From: Diabrotica undecimpunctata
Taxonomy: Eukaryota; Arthropoda; Insecta; Coleoptera; Chrysomelidae
NCBI RefSeq assembly: GCF_040954645.1
Contig: NC_092803.1
Location: 12,277,230-12,341,229 of the forward strand
Reading direction: 5' to 3'
Length of the DNA: 64,000 nucleotides
Shown here: one piece after another, positions 52,696-64,000 of the stretch
Layout: each line of letters starts with the position of its first letter
Numbering within the stretch: position 1 is the stretch's first letter
The notes under the pieces: generated by a model
The model's input: only the letters and a program-made list of their open reading frames with translations
What the model was told of the DNA's origin: nothing
The model's database searches: none
Translations under genes and position numbers: made by a program

Positions 52696-53285
52696 GAGCC
52701 GGGGAGATAAAGGTGAAAAAGTAATTTTCTTTCTTTTATGTGCAGGAGGACAAAACAGCGCAAAGGAAAACTTTAAACTATGGTTGTGTCATAAACATAA
52801 TCAATAATTATTTAGTTTGGGCTATTATAGCGAAGGAAAAAGATGTGTTGAATACAACTATTAGTAGAAGTCAATATTTTATACAAAATATGTCTTTTCA
52901 CACTTCATTTAATTTGACCGAGTCTCTCATTTTATAAATAAAATCTTGAATTTTGTACATCTTAGCAAAAGTGTAGTGAATATAAATGTAGGTGTTCGTC
53001 CAGTGTTTTTATTGCTCTTTTGAAGCTGGTTCTTCATCTTTCTCTATTCCCGTTTTCTTTGACTGCATTTGCCGCATTTACATCTACTAGTTTTTTCACA
53101 GTGTCAGTTCATCTGCTGGTGACTGCTCTCTACATCTCTTTCCCATCGGTTATCACTGAAATCTGATTATCTTCATATTGCTGACCATGGTGATACAATA
53201 AAAGTAGATTAATACATATTTAAATTTACCCTTCTGGGTGTTTAAGGCATTCAAAGCATGTTCCTCAATCTCTTTATCTCTTCAG
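52696..53285. other. Unassigned stretch
   Basis: 53000-53160 may be the 3' side of the family-D LINE that follows, but motifs are not clear. Confidence 0.3.
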
Positions 53286-53289
53286 TCTT

Positions 53290-54000
53290 GAACCTCTGGA
53301 ATAAATGTGGTGTTCGTAGTGATATCGTGTATGGTCCGTGTCCGTATATTTCTCTCTGGTCATTTCTATCATATCGTGAATAGGTCTTTTGCATCGTCCT
53401 GTGATCTGGTCAATCCATCTTGTTGGAGATCTTCCTCGTGGTCCTCGGCCTTCTACATTCCCTTGAATGATGAGTCATTACATTTCTCTGTATCTGATTT
53501 CATAACATGTCCAAAATATTTTAATTGTTGCAATTGGGCTTTGCCAGATATTCTCGCACCGATTTTTAGTTCTTTTAGAATATAATTGCTTGTTCTATGG
53601 TCGCTCCATGGAATTCGCAACATTCTTCACTAGTAGAACATTTTAATGGCGTCTTTCTTCTTTATAATTGCCTTAATGCCTAATGCTTTTTACCCATCCT
53701 TTATGCGCTCTCCTTGTATTATGTTCTCCGTAGATATCAAACAGTTACGGAGATAATATATATCATTGTCTGATACCTTGTTTTGAGTAAAATTCATTTA
53801 AAAGTGTTTGAGGTATTTGTACTGATTCTGTGGTATGCTCGTCAACTCAGTCAGGGGTATCAGGTACTGCAGCACGCCCATTTCTTTGAATATCAGCCAT
53901 AAATTATGCTGTTTAACTTTGTCTTGCGATAATTTGAGAAGCAAATGTATAACAGGATACTGAATTCTCTTGACTCCTCGATTATTTGTATTATTTGTCC
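53290..54000 (-). pseudogene. Family-D LINE fragment
   Basis: Read from 54000 down. RT palm text 'IIQIIEESREFSILLYICFS', shifted '...KLSQDKVKQHN' and 'LIFKEMGVLQYLIPLTE' come first. They match the IIEKSREFNxPLYLCFIDYxKAFDSVKH motif with its catalytic D lost. The C-terminal domain follows: 'RMLRIPWSDHRTSNYILKEL', 'GARISGKAQLQQLKYFGHVM' and the decayed 'GRGPRGRSPTRW' region, then 'ERNIRTRTIHDITT'. Part of the RT is deleted. The right end stops against the TA of the next element. Confidence 0.65.
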
Positions 54001-54004
54001 TATA

Positions 54005-54990
54005 CAGGGTGGCCAAAAAGTCCCTTTACAGTAATAATAGTAATGTTTCAATACTGTGACAATGTTTGTTGGCGTTCCAGCGCAGGCACGCATCGTCAAG
54101 GACACGTGTCTGCTTACGCAGTCACGTGCTTAGACAACCGTTGGTTGCGAATGAGACATGATGGCGGACACAAGTGAGTTTACATTTGAAGAGCGTTTGG
54201 TTGCTGCGGTGTAGGTACACGAACGTCGTCATAACACTAAATCCGCGAACGACATTATTGTCTTTGTTGCTGATTTTAAAAAACCATCCGGACCAACTTT
54301 GCTGTCCTGTGAGAAGAAGGCTTTTTCATTGAGAACCGTTCTCAACGCCGGAAGACCAAACTCTCGAGCTGAAACTTATGCTGGCATTGATGAATCATGT
54401 CACAGTCAACAATTCAAGATCACATGCGAAAGGTTTTAATAGTGAAGGTCTTTTGACCAGTATTTGTTAATGAGTTGAGTGAGAATATTATGTACCACCC
54501 AGGGCAAACTTGTCAATTACTGCTTCAATGCTTTCCGAAACCATGTGACAAACAAAATGTTCTGTTCACTGATGAGTGTGCGATTTACAGTTCTCTGAAT
54601 CAAAATGTTTATTTCTGGGCAAAGGACAACACTCATTTGTTGAGCAAGTGGGAAAGAACCTGCCACATGTCGCGATATGGGATGGAATGACTTCAACTTC
54701 TGCTCGGACCATATTTTTTGAAAGCTCCGTAAGTCAACATAGTTATCTGCAGATGATCAAAGAGTGGATATTACCGCAATTGAGAGCTCAGGGAACTGCT
54801 CCAATACCTTGGCCTCCAAGAAGCCCAGATTTGACAATGCACTGTGTTTCGTTAAATAGGGGGTTAGAAAATGATATGTTTTGAATGAGGATTTGCGAAA
54901 CGAAGTTCGTCAAACTTTTATGTCAATGACTCCGGACAATCTGAGACGGATGAAGTTGTGTTGCGACCGATGTTTTGGATAAATAAATAA
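54005..54990 (+). pseudogene. Tc1/mariner-superfamily transposase relic
   Basis: After the inverted end CAGGGTGGCCAAAAAGTCCC, an ATG near 54159 opens 'MADTSEFTFEERLVAAV' then a stop. Frame-shifted pieces follow: 'SLRTVLNAGRPNSRAET', 'SQSTIQDHMRKVL', 'CDKQNVLFTDECAIYSSLNQ' (first catalytic D), 'FVEQVGKNLPHVAIWDGM', 'IFFESSVSQHSYLQMIKEWI' and 'WPPRSPDLTM' (third D region). The stretch that should hold the second catalytic D (HQDGAPAH-like) is deleted between 'LRAQG' and 'PIPWPPRSPD'. Not functional. Confidence 0.65.
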
Positions 54991-55004
54991 TTAATAAATA
55001 ACTC

Positions 55005-55200
55005 GCTTCTTCTTCTTCATCTTCTAGTGCCGACTCCAGTAATAAAGGTTGGCTATAACCATTGCAAATTCGTCTCTATCTGCTGTTTTTCTTAAAAGAA
55101 TGTGTGTGTTTAACCCAGTCCAGTCGCGAATGCTTTTCAGCCAGGATGTTTGTCGCCCACTAGGATCTATTTTTCCTTCGATTTTACCCTTTACTCAAAA
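55005..55200 (-). pseudogene. Family-A-like LINE 3' end
   Basis: The minus strand reads 'GKIEGKIDPSGRQTSWLKSI', 'RDWTGLNTHILLRKTADRDE' and 'FAMVIANLYYW', then GATGAAGAAGAAGAAGCG as the tail. It is a diverged relative of family A with the same W-L-K-x-[IL]-R-x-W and IA-x-xIAN blocks. Confidence 0.65.
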
Positions 55201-56759
55201 ACAAAATTATTTTTTTTCTTCTGTTGTAGCATTTGAAATTTATTGGAATCCCCTCGTATATGTGTTAATTGAAATCCCCTTATATATGCATTATAATAAC
55301 GAAGAATTTTTTCAATGTTTCTTAGTTCGTATCCTTCAATTTAAAACCAATATAATCTTTCGTTCTTTTTAGGTCGCCGCCGTCGATAATAAATCATTTT
55401 ATTGTTTATTTATGTCACAGGCGCAAATTCTTCGATATTTCTTTGTTCAAACCGCCCGACATTGCGTTTTCAAATTAATTTACGTCTTAATTTCCGTTGT
55501 GTTTAGTTTATACCCTAAGTGCTTTGTTTGTTCTAACTTATACGAGCAATTTTTGAAGATAAATTCGTCACTCTAAGTGGAGCCACTGTTAGAGGCAGTG
55601 GTATCGGTGTTAGTCCGAATTTTTCTTTTAATTCGTAATGTTTTTTTTTTTGTTTTTTCGTCTTTTGTCATGCGAAAATGTGCAGTATAGTAGCAGTGTT
55701 GAGTTTTAAGTGCAGTTGATGAGGTTGACAGAGATAACGGAAGAATGAAGACGTTTTAGAGGTCGGTCAAAAAGAAATCCGACAAATATGTTAGAGAAGT
55801 GGTATTTTACTCAAGTAATGTCCACAAGGAATCTACGTTCCTGTATTTGGCTGTATACCATATATTAAAAAATTAATTAAAATCCTTTGTAAAAGGTATA
55901 TATTTAAAAACCCAAACGGGCTGTGTTAGACAAAACATTTTCGGAATCCATCATTCCATCATCGGTGTCTAGGAGTACATGAATGTAGCCACTAAATATA
56001 TGGGTAAAAACCCGTTAACAAATAATTAGTTACATTTGTTTGACATTATATCTTATATCAAGATATGTTTGTTTTTAGCTGTCATTGTATTTGTTCAGTT
56101 TTGTTTTAAATTTAATGTTAATTTATGACAGCCCGTTTTAGCATTTTTGATTTATTTTGTTTTCTTTAAAAGAAAGGTTAACTTACATGTAAATTTTGTA
56201 AGTTTTTGTAGTATCTCCAACTCCTGGAAATTGTAAACAGATGACACATGTAAGTTTTTTTTTGTATTTTTGTATTTTGCAGGTGTGGTGACACAAAAAT
56301 AAATGTTAAATTTTGTTTCTTAACATTTTGTTTATTCTTTTTCTAACTAACCCTTTTTTTTGAGTTTCCATTTGGAAAAGATATGTTTTTTATGTTTAAT
56401 AATTATATCTCCAGTTACAACTAGCTGGTTGTAATAGGTATAATTAGGCACCTCAAGTGGCGCCCTATATTAAATTTCTTGAGGTGTTTCCGGTTTATTT
56501 TCATTCTGTTTGTCCCAAGAGATTTATGACCCTTTATTTCATTTTTCTGTAGTTGCCCCAATCCAAACCCCCTTGTCTTTTACTTATCCACGACCCCAGC
56601 TCTCCTACCAAAACCTGAGTGCCGTTCGCATATGTTTCGATTATTTTGCTTGCCCTTCTCCACCCCCAGTAGTTTCTTCCCCCAATTTTCTACCCCTTGT
56701 ATTAATGCCCCGTGTGGTAGGCAAAATATTTCGTTACACTGTAATACAACAAAAACAAT
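55201..56759. other. Unassigned stretch within the 54-56.8 kb TIR pair
   Basis: No recognisable gene. The 164-residue plus frame (56510-57004) runs through the inverted repeat at 56760 and is not a credible protein. Confidence 0.35.
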
Positions 56760-56794
56760 TTATTGCTGTAAAGAGACTTTACACGGCCACCCTG
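56760..56794 (-). repeat. Terminal inverted repeat matching the Tc1/mariner end at 54005
   Basis: The inverse reads CAGGGTGGCCGTGTAAAG then TCTCTTTACAGCAATAA. The left end reads CAGGGTGGCCAAAAAG then TCCCTTTACAGTAATAA. TA follows at 56795-56796, as TA precedes 54005. Confidence 0.75.
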
Positions 56795-56796
56795 TA

Positions 56797-59305
56797 TATC
56801 TTCTTTATTAGAAACTTTTTAGAAATGTGTTGTATACTTGCTGAGAGAGAGTCTACCAAAAAAAGAACTGAGGTATATAGTTTTAGCATCTTTTGCCATT
56901 CCTTAATCTTAAAAATATTTTATCTAAAGTTTCATTTGTACACAAAAAAAATAACTTTTATTCGGCATTCCAAATATGTGATATTTTGTAGCATTGTCTT
57001 TTGAATTTGTCTTTCTAAAGTTTTTTCTGTTGCTATTTGTATGTTGTTTTTAATTTATCAAAACTGTCGTCTGTCTTCGTTCTTTTAGTCTGGACTGGTA
57101 TAATTTTGTTGTTGAGTGACCACAATATGACTATGTAGTTGTTTTATGTTTCGTACCACTTTTACTTTTACCATGATTACTGATCTTGAAATTCTCTTGG
57201 CTTCTTTCCGATCTTTCCCATATACTTTATTCTGTTTTATTTTGAAAGTACTTGAGATATGCTGGTTTTTTTTAATTACCGTATTTTCAGTTGTTGAATT
57301 CTTTAAATTTTGTCGACTCTCTATTTAAACTGTTTTATTTAGTAGATATAATGATGGAATATAATGTCACTTTCCGATATACTCAAGTACTTAATTCTTC
57401 ATTTATTTATAAAATAGTCTGTTATAAGTCTTCATCCTCGAGGTGGATTTTATGTGTGTTTATACACATAAATGTGTAAAGAACGCCTTCCTCTATAAAC
57501 CGAACTAGAGAAATTGTTCAATTGCTATTTATTTAATCTATGGATAATCATAACTGGGGATTTAGTAATTGTGTACCGTTTTACTTGATCCATTTACAAC
57601 TAACATCAAATTCTCTGTAATGACCGGATCTTATACATAATTAAATCGAAAACTGCTCTATTTAGCAGCCCCAATCCTCTGACAAGGCACATTCTTTCTG
57701 TTTCGAACAGATGACAAATACTTCTGGTAGGTCCCGCCTCTATCCTGTAAATGCAATCGGTTAGAAGACCACAAACAATGAGTCAGTGGCAAAATGGCGT
57801 AAGTGAGCGATTGACAAACACTGATTGTGACGTTCCAGAGCTTATTCGAGGATTTATCGGCATAGAACTCCCACAGCCGTAGGGGACAGATTATGGAGAT
57901 GGATTGATACCGATGGAATTATTTATGTTGCCACCCCATTACCATTTGTTTATGTTATTTATACGTTATGCTGTGCCCTTCAGCTACGTCTGCAGCCCTA
58001 GTGAATCTGCAGGTGTATTAAAGTTTAACTAGAGTGGTTGGTTAGAGGCGAGCCGCAAGATATACATACATAAGATTGCATCGTGTACTGCCAACGGCAC
58101 TTCCTGATTATTTTGTCGAATTAAATGCCATCGAGTTAAATCACTTATTTGCAGGCTATACGATAATATTATATAGTGGAGTTATATAAGAATTTATCTG
58201 TTTGGGTCATTAGCTCATGACTTGAGCTAATTTTCCAAACCTTTTCCAAATCTTTTTCAGTTTTCCCAATTTTAATATTTTTTCATTTTCGGATTTTAAG
58301 TTTCAATATATATTTTTCAAGAAGTATAAAACTAGCGGAAGGTGAATTAAGGATGTATTATCCTTGACTTAATGGATGAGATGGTTAGGATCTGTGTTAT
58401 GTATTTCAAAGAAAAGATGTGATAAGAATATTGAAAGTTAAGGAGGAAGAGGGACGAAAATAAGATGGCAACTGACACAGAAATAGAGAGAGACAATCCA
58501 GAAAATAACAGAGTATAGAGAAGAGATGGCATAAACAGAAACACAAAACACTATAAACGTTTAGCTCATACTATAAGTGAAATTTAAGTGGTATTATCAA
58601 ATAGAATCCAATTTAAATTAACTTGATAATAAAATTTAAAGTGTACTGCATTTAGAATGCTAAATAACAACTAAAAACTGTCATTTTTTATTTATAAATT
58701 GATAGTCTTTATTTACAGTTTTCAGCTTATAATTAGTCACATAAATCAATCGTTAATAATTAAACTAAGCAGCAACTAATGAAATAAAAATGAGAAATGA
58801 AAGAAACTAAAATGTAAAGGATAGAACAGATAGAAAAAGCTTATAAGGCAAGTAACTCAGTAATAAAAAGTTTGTCAATAGATACAGGCGTCACAAAATG
58901 AAGAAACAGCAACATATTTTTATGAAAAAAGAACCAGATGTTGATAAATAAAAAAGTACCAAAACTCGGAAATAGAAGTTTTCTTGTAAAAACAGAAAAT
59001 AGCGAAGAAAAAAAGAAAATATTTCTGAACAAAATTAAACTAAAACTAAAAGAAAATAAAATACATACCAACAACAGAAGTATGATACGAAAACTGAAGG
59101 AAAAATTATAAAAAGGGCTAGAGAAGAAAAAAATAATAGAAAGAAAAACATAAAATTAGGCTACCAAATGATAATTATAAATGAAAACTGTGGAACTGGA
59201 ATACAGATGAATTTATATGGAAAGAATAAAACCAACAGCTCCAAAAAACTTGATATAAAGCCAAAATACAAATAAACAAAGTAGTGAAACTGGAAAAAAG
59301 GACGA
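56797..59305. other. AT-rich stretch; plus strand strongly A-rich after 58750
   Basis: No gene recognised up to 58750. From 58750 the plus strand is very A-rich and its minus strand gives hydrophobic shadow frames. This may be decayed LINE ORF1 or endonuclease sequence leading into 59310-59460. Confidence 0.35.
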
Positions 59306-59309
59306 AGGC

Positions 59310-59460
59310 ACGTGAAAAATAACAGATAGAGGCATACTATATAATTCTGGTAGAAAGGCACCACATGGAGCAAAGGAGGGAGTGGAAATAATATTAACAG
59401 AAACACAAAACAACAAAGAAATACAATTTGAACCCAAATACTCAAGAATAGTAAACATAT
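59310..59460 (+). pseudogene. LINE endonuclease fragment
   Basis: The plus strand reads 'GILYNSGRKAPHGAKEGVEI' and 'ILTETQNNKEIQFEPKYSRI', like the YYSGxxxxxHxxGVGIIL..K.I..F.PxSxRI motif of LINE apurinic-type endonucleases. It is short and truncated. Confidence 0.5.
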
Positions 59461-59719
59461 GATTGCAAGTATTATAACATTCGTCGTATTTTAGGCTCGA
59501 AGGATCCGTTGCTCAGTCATCACGAGCATTCAATGGGTGTGTGGAAAAGTTATGGAAATTTACATATTACACAGCAAGAACTAGTTCGGGACAAAACGAC
59601 AGAAGAAGACAAAAATAAAAGAAAGAGCGCCTTCTATCTTTATTTGTTACCTAACACAGCGAAAATGGTATGCGTAGAACAAAAATTAGAGAAAGTTTGA
59701 CACATCGAAATCATACGAT

Positions 59720-60300
59720 AAAGTCTGACCATCATGGCAATCTGTATTTTGCAAACTGCTGCTCTGAACAGATTTGTGGTTGTAGTGTTCTTCTGATGTT
59801 CTAAAATCCTTCGCCTTCCTGGACTATGTTTTCCTTTTACTTTTCCTTGTAGAATTAATTGCAGCAACTCATATCTTTAGCTGTTTCTCATGATGTGACC
59901 GAGGCATTCGATTTTGGTTGTTTCTATTGTGGTCAGTAACTCTTTTCTTTTTTGCATTCTTAATAAAACGTTCTGGTTAGTAACGTGATCGGTATAGGAT
60001 ATCTTCAGGATTCGACGATGAAGCCACATTTCAAAAGCCTCAATTTTCTTACAGGCATCATCTGTGAGAGTCCACGACTCAACTCCGTACAACAGTATAG
60101 GAAATATATAACATTGTAGTAACCTGATTTTTATGGGTACTGATAAATTGTGGCATTTGAATAGCTTAGCCATTTTTTGAAATGCAGATCTTACTTTCTC
60201 TATTCTACATTTTATTTCTAGGGAATGGCCCCAATTTTCATTGACGTTTTTTACCAAGGTAGGTGTATGTTTTTACTCTTTCTATTGGTTGACCATTCTC
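59720..60300 (-). pseudogene. Family-A LINE fragment (third copy of the 16/19-kb subfamily)
   Basis: Read from 60300 down: 'NGQPIERVKTYTYLG' (frameshift), 'NVNENWGHSLEIKCRIEKVR', 'YIFPILLYGVESWTLTDDA', 'KKIEAFEMWLHRRILKISYT', 'VTNQNVLLRMQKRKE' and 'IECLGHIMRNS' with a stop. It then reads 'YELLQLILQGKVKGKHSPGR' and 'NLFRAAVCKIQIAMMV'. The 3' tail is missing, with sequence joining other DNA at about 59722. Confidence 0.75.
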
Positions 60301-60439
60301 ACTGAGTATGCCTTAGACAGCATGATGCTAATTTCTTCGAAAGCTTTACTTAAACGTGTTACCACTGAAGAAGATAGATTAACAGACCGAAAAAGATTCA
60401 ATCGCCTTGAGCACTTCAAGGGCAAACTATAGCATCTAC
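60301..60439. other. Short unassigned stretch
   Basis: Ends with a TAATAATAATAAT run near 60440 that may belong to the neighbouring element. Confidence 0.4.
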
Positions 60440-60762
60440 AATGATAATAATAATAATATTAGAAGCCCAAGAAACCATCCAACATCTTACCGGGGGCTGC
60501 CAGGCGTTTGTCGGAACTAATTATAAAGAACGCCATGACATAGTAGGAAAGGTTATCCACCAAGAACTAGCTCACAAACTGGGACTTCTCCAAACCGACC
60601 ATATTCCTTATCAATCTACCTGACAGAATGCTTGAAAATGACAACTACAAGCTATACTTGGACCGCACTGTGCTCACAGACGAACCAGTGACACATAATA
60701 GACCGGATCTCATACTAGTTAATAAACTTACCAGGCAAACAACACTTCAACACTCCAGCCTC

Positions 60763-62235
<1,473 letters not shown>

Positions 62236-62569
62236 AGTCAAGTATAGAGATCTAGAAATACAAATCAGGAGACAATGGAGAATGGAAAGTACCCAGACAG
62301 TACCTATTATTCTATCTACTACTGGTGTTATTCCCAAAAACCTCCTAGCGAACATCAAACAGCTGGGTCTAAATGAACATCTTTATAAGGCCATGCAGAA
62401 AGCTGTACTTCTCACAACGTCCAGATGTGTACGAAAATTTTTGGGAGATACTCCAGCAAACCAAGTCACCTAGGGCTCGATAATACGGAAAAAGTCCCAC
62501 CAGAGCTCAATCCTTTTGATACCGTAGGTATCTGGGATGAGTGAATTTTCCCATTAGAGGGAATGTGAG

Positions 62570-63090
62570 CCTTATGGCTAAATCTGGATAATAATATAAA
62601 CTTAAAATGCAAGAATAAGAAAATATACAAACACAAGTCGATAGGATAACCAATAGAAATACTGGAAGAGTGTTAAATAGAAATGGATATATAACAACAC
62701 AAAAAACTAACAGGATAAACATATATACATAAAAATCTGAAATATAGTAAAAAAGAAAAGGTAAAAAGAGCAAAAGGGAGAAGCTGGGAGGAACTCGTAT
62801 AAACTAAATAAAATAAATGAAGAATGCATAACGAGCAATAGACAGTTCTAGTTATTAAAAGATTTATGGGTGAGTATAAGAGGAAGGTAATAAAGGAAAT
62901 AATAAACAATACAAATAAATGAAAAACTAAAACAGATGACATATTAAAAATATATAAAGATATGTATTGGGGAGAAAAATTTTAACAAACACAATAACTA
63001 AAGAACGATGAAAAGATAAACATTAAAGAAGTAGAAGAAGAAGAAAGAAGCAGAAATAATAAAATGGCTGAAGAAAATAGAAAAGAATGG
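62570..63090 (+). pseudogene. Decayed LINE linker (endonuclease-RT)
   Basis: The A-rich plus strand reads 'KEKVKRAKGRSWEELV', 'FMGEYKRKVIKEIINNTNK', 'KTDDILKIYKDMYWGEKF' and 'INIKEVEEEE'. This is the K-x-SWEEF...DDxExxxxWKEYFExL pattern of LINE linkers. Stops are frequent. Minus-strand hydrophobic frames here are shadows. Confidence 0.4.
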
Positions 63091-63945
63091 TTAATGAAAT
63101 TATATCGCAAGTCAAGGCAAACTGATTCGCAATACGTAACAATACGTCCTTATGCCATTTTAGCGATAACACTTGGTTATAAATAAATATCATAATATTA
63201 TTTTGTTGAATAAAATATATTGTTGACTATACTATATAATCAAGTGTTATGTAACAGAGTTGCATACAATTACTGGTTTGCAGAGATTGAACAAATGCAA
63301 AGTAGCAGCAGCTATCGCGGAAGGTTGTCATTAACAGTTTCAATGTTTAACACCGTATCTGAATACCTAGACGGTAATTTTATTGTTATGATACGATAAT
63401 AACCGTGACGTAGCCTTCCTGCCTTCTACATGGCGCGGTCCTGGAGGATTCACTTAATGTTAACTAATGGGTGATCATTATTGAAATTTCTACCGGTGTT
63501 ATTGCAAGGGCTCCAACCACTAGCACCGGTGAGGTTTATAACCTTATATTGCTCCCATTAGTGAACGGGATTTACCTTTAGATTTTATTATACGGCTTTC
63601 CGAGGTATATAGACAAAGCATTAGTGCCACTTTCGGACTTTGACTATTATTTTCGATCGGGTTAATTGGTTAAAGGGTTAGTAGGAGATATATTGTATTA
63701 CCGCAGATTGTGCGAACAGCTTAGTTATTAAAACTTATGATATATACAATGACTATAGCTGTTAGATTTGTTTATATTTTTTTTTACATGTTTTCTATCT
63801 ATCTTATTATATGAAGTAGAATTTGGTATTTGGTTTTTGAGATTCTAATTTCTCAAACAAATTGTAAAATATCAAAATAATATATGCGAACACAATGTGG
63901 GTTGATAAGATACTCCAAAAACTTAATAAGGGTAAATAAATATAG
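63091..63945. other. Unassigned AT-rich stretch
   Basis: No recognised gene. A GC-richer patch at 63410-63560 includes ACTAGCACCGGTGAGG but no known motif. Confidence 0.4.
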
Positions 63946-63980
63946 ACCAGTCATCAGAGATTTGATCTCTGATGACTGGT
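63946..63980. repeat. Perfect 16-bp hairpin, 3-base loop
   Basis: ACCAGTCATCAGAGAT, loop TTG, then ATCTCTGATGACTGGT. Confidence 0.9.
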
Positions 63981-64000
63981 TGATTAAATTTTGCTGAGAA

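Noticed and set aside
56510..57004. 164-residue plus frame
   Set aside because: It crosses the inverted repeat at 56760-56794 and has Phe/Ile-rich low-information sequence without motifs.
58841..59458. Hydrophobic minus frames resembling membrane proteins
   Set aside because: They are shadows of a strongly A-rich plus strand with LINE-like coding. Poly-Phe/Leu composition is expected from T-rich complement.
62507..62942. Two overlapping hydrophobic minus frames
   Set aside because: Same reason: complement of an A-rich decayed LINE linker.

Overview
This window looks like insect nuclear DNA. It is about two-thirds A+T, has no operons, no rRNA or tRNA genes I can recognise, and almost every recognisable coding stretch is a transposable-element (TE) relic. 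The TE mix (several non-LTR retrotransposon lineages, Penelope-like element, mariner, Tc1, an IS630/mariner-type element with DD82E spacing, pogo, piggyBac, hAT-like MITE, probable Harbinger end) is typical of large repeat-rich insect genomes. A beetle is possible, but that is a guess. I found no convincing host gene; one small hydrophobic reading frame (52504-52695, minus) is the only candidate exon.

Layout. 0-1.8 kb: a nearly intact DD82E transposase broken only by one TGA. 2.7-11 kb: LINE fragments of several families, two of them with clear target-site duplications (TSDs), and a GC-rich island at 7 kb. 11.7-13.6 kb: a Penelope-like element split by a LINE, with a hammerhead-like motif nearby. 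15.6-20.5 kb: three nested insertions, comprising an RTE-like LINE in a family-A LINE, a 1.4-kb inverted-repeat element in an unknown coding stretch, and a family-A LINE in another family-A LINE. 21.9-25.7 kb: a pair of ~0.9-kb inverted arms around a LINE piece, next to a Harbinger-like end. 27.2-30.9 kb: two mariners facing each other, one carrying a LINE. 31-37.7 kb: a Tc1 relic and more LINEs. 38.2-43.4 kb: ~90-bp inverted arms enclosing a pogo element (itself hit by a LINE) and a long RTE/BovB-type reverse transcriptase frame. 43.7-50 kb: a hAT-like MITE, an RLE-type LINE and a piggyBac remnant. 53-56.8 kb: LINE and Tc1/mariner debris. 59-63 kb: LINE family A, a second RTE copy inside an RLE-type LINE, and a microsatellite grown inside the RTE reading frame.

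Family names A-D used below are my own labels. Family A is the non-LTR lineage whose C-terminus has a 'VTNEEVLRRIGKE' and 'YLGHVMR' block and whose 3' end is ATGAAGAAGAAG-like. Family C has FADDQV-type RT and an 'EWSPIGRRKRGRPR' tail. Family D has 'RRPRGRSPTRWTDQ'. The RTE/BovB-type family ends in 'YVQQWTLEAG' plus TGATGATGA. Clade assignments rest on motif recognition by eye, with no database search. Much of the value of the window lies in its readable insertion history: at least nine insertions can be placed with junctions, and several TSDs are exact.
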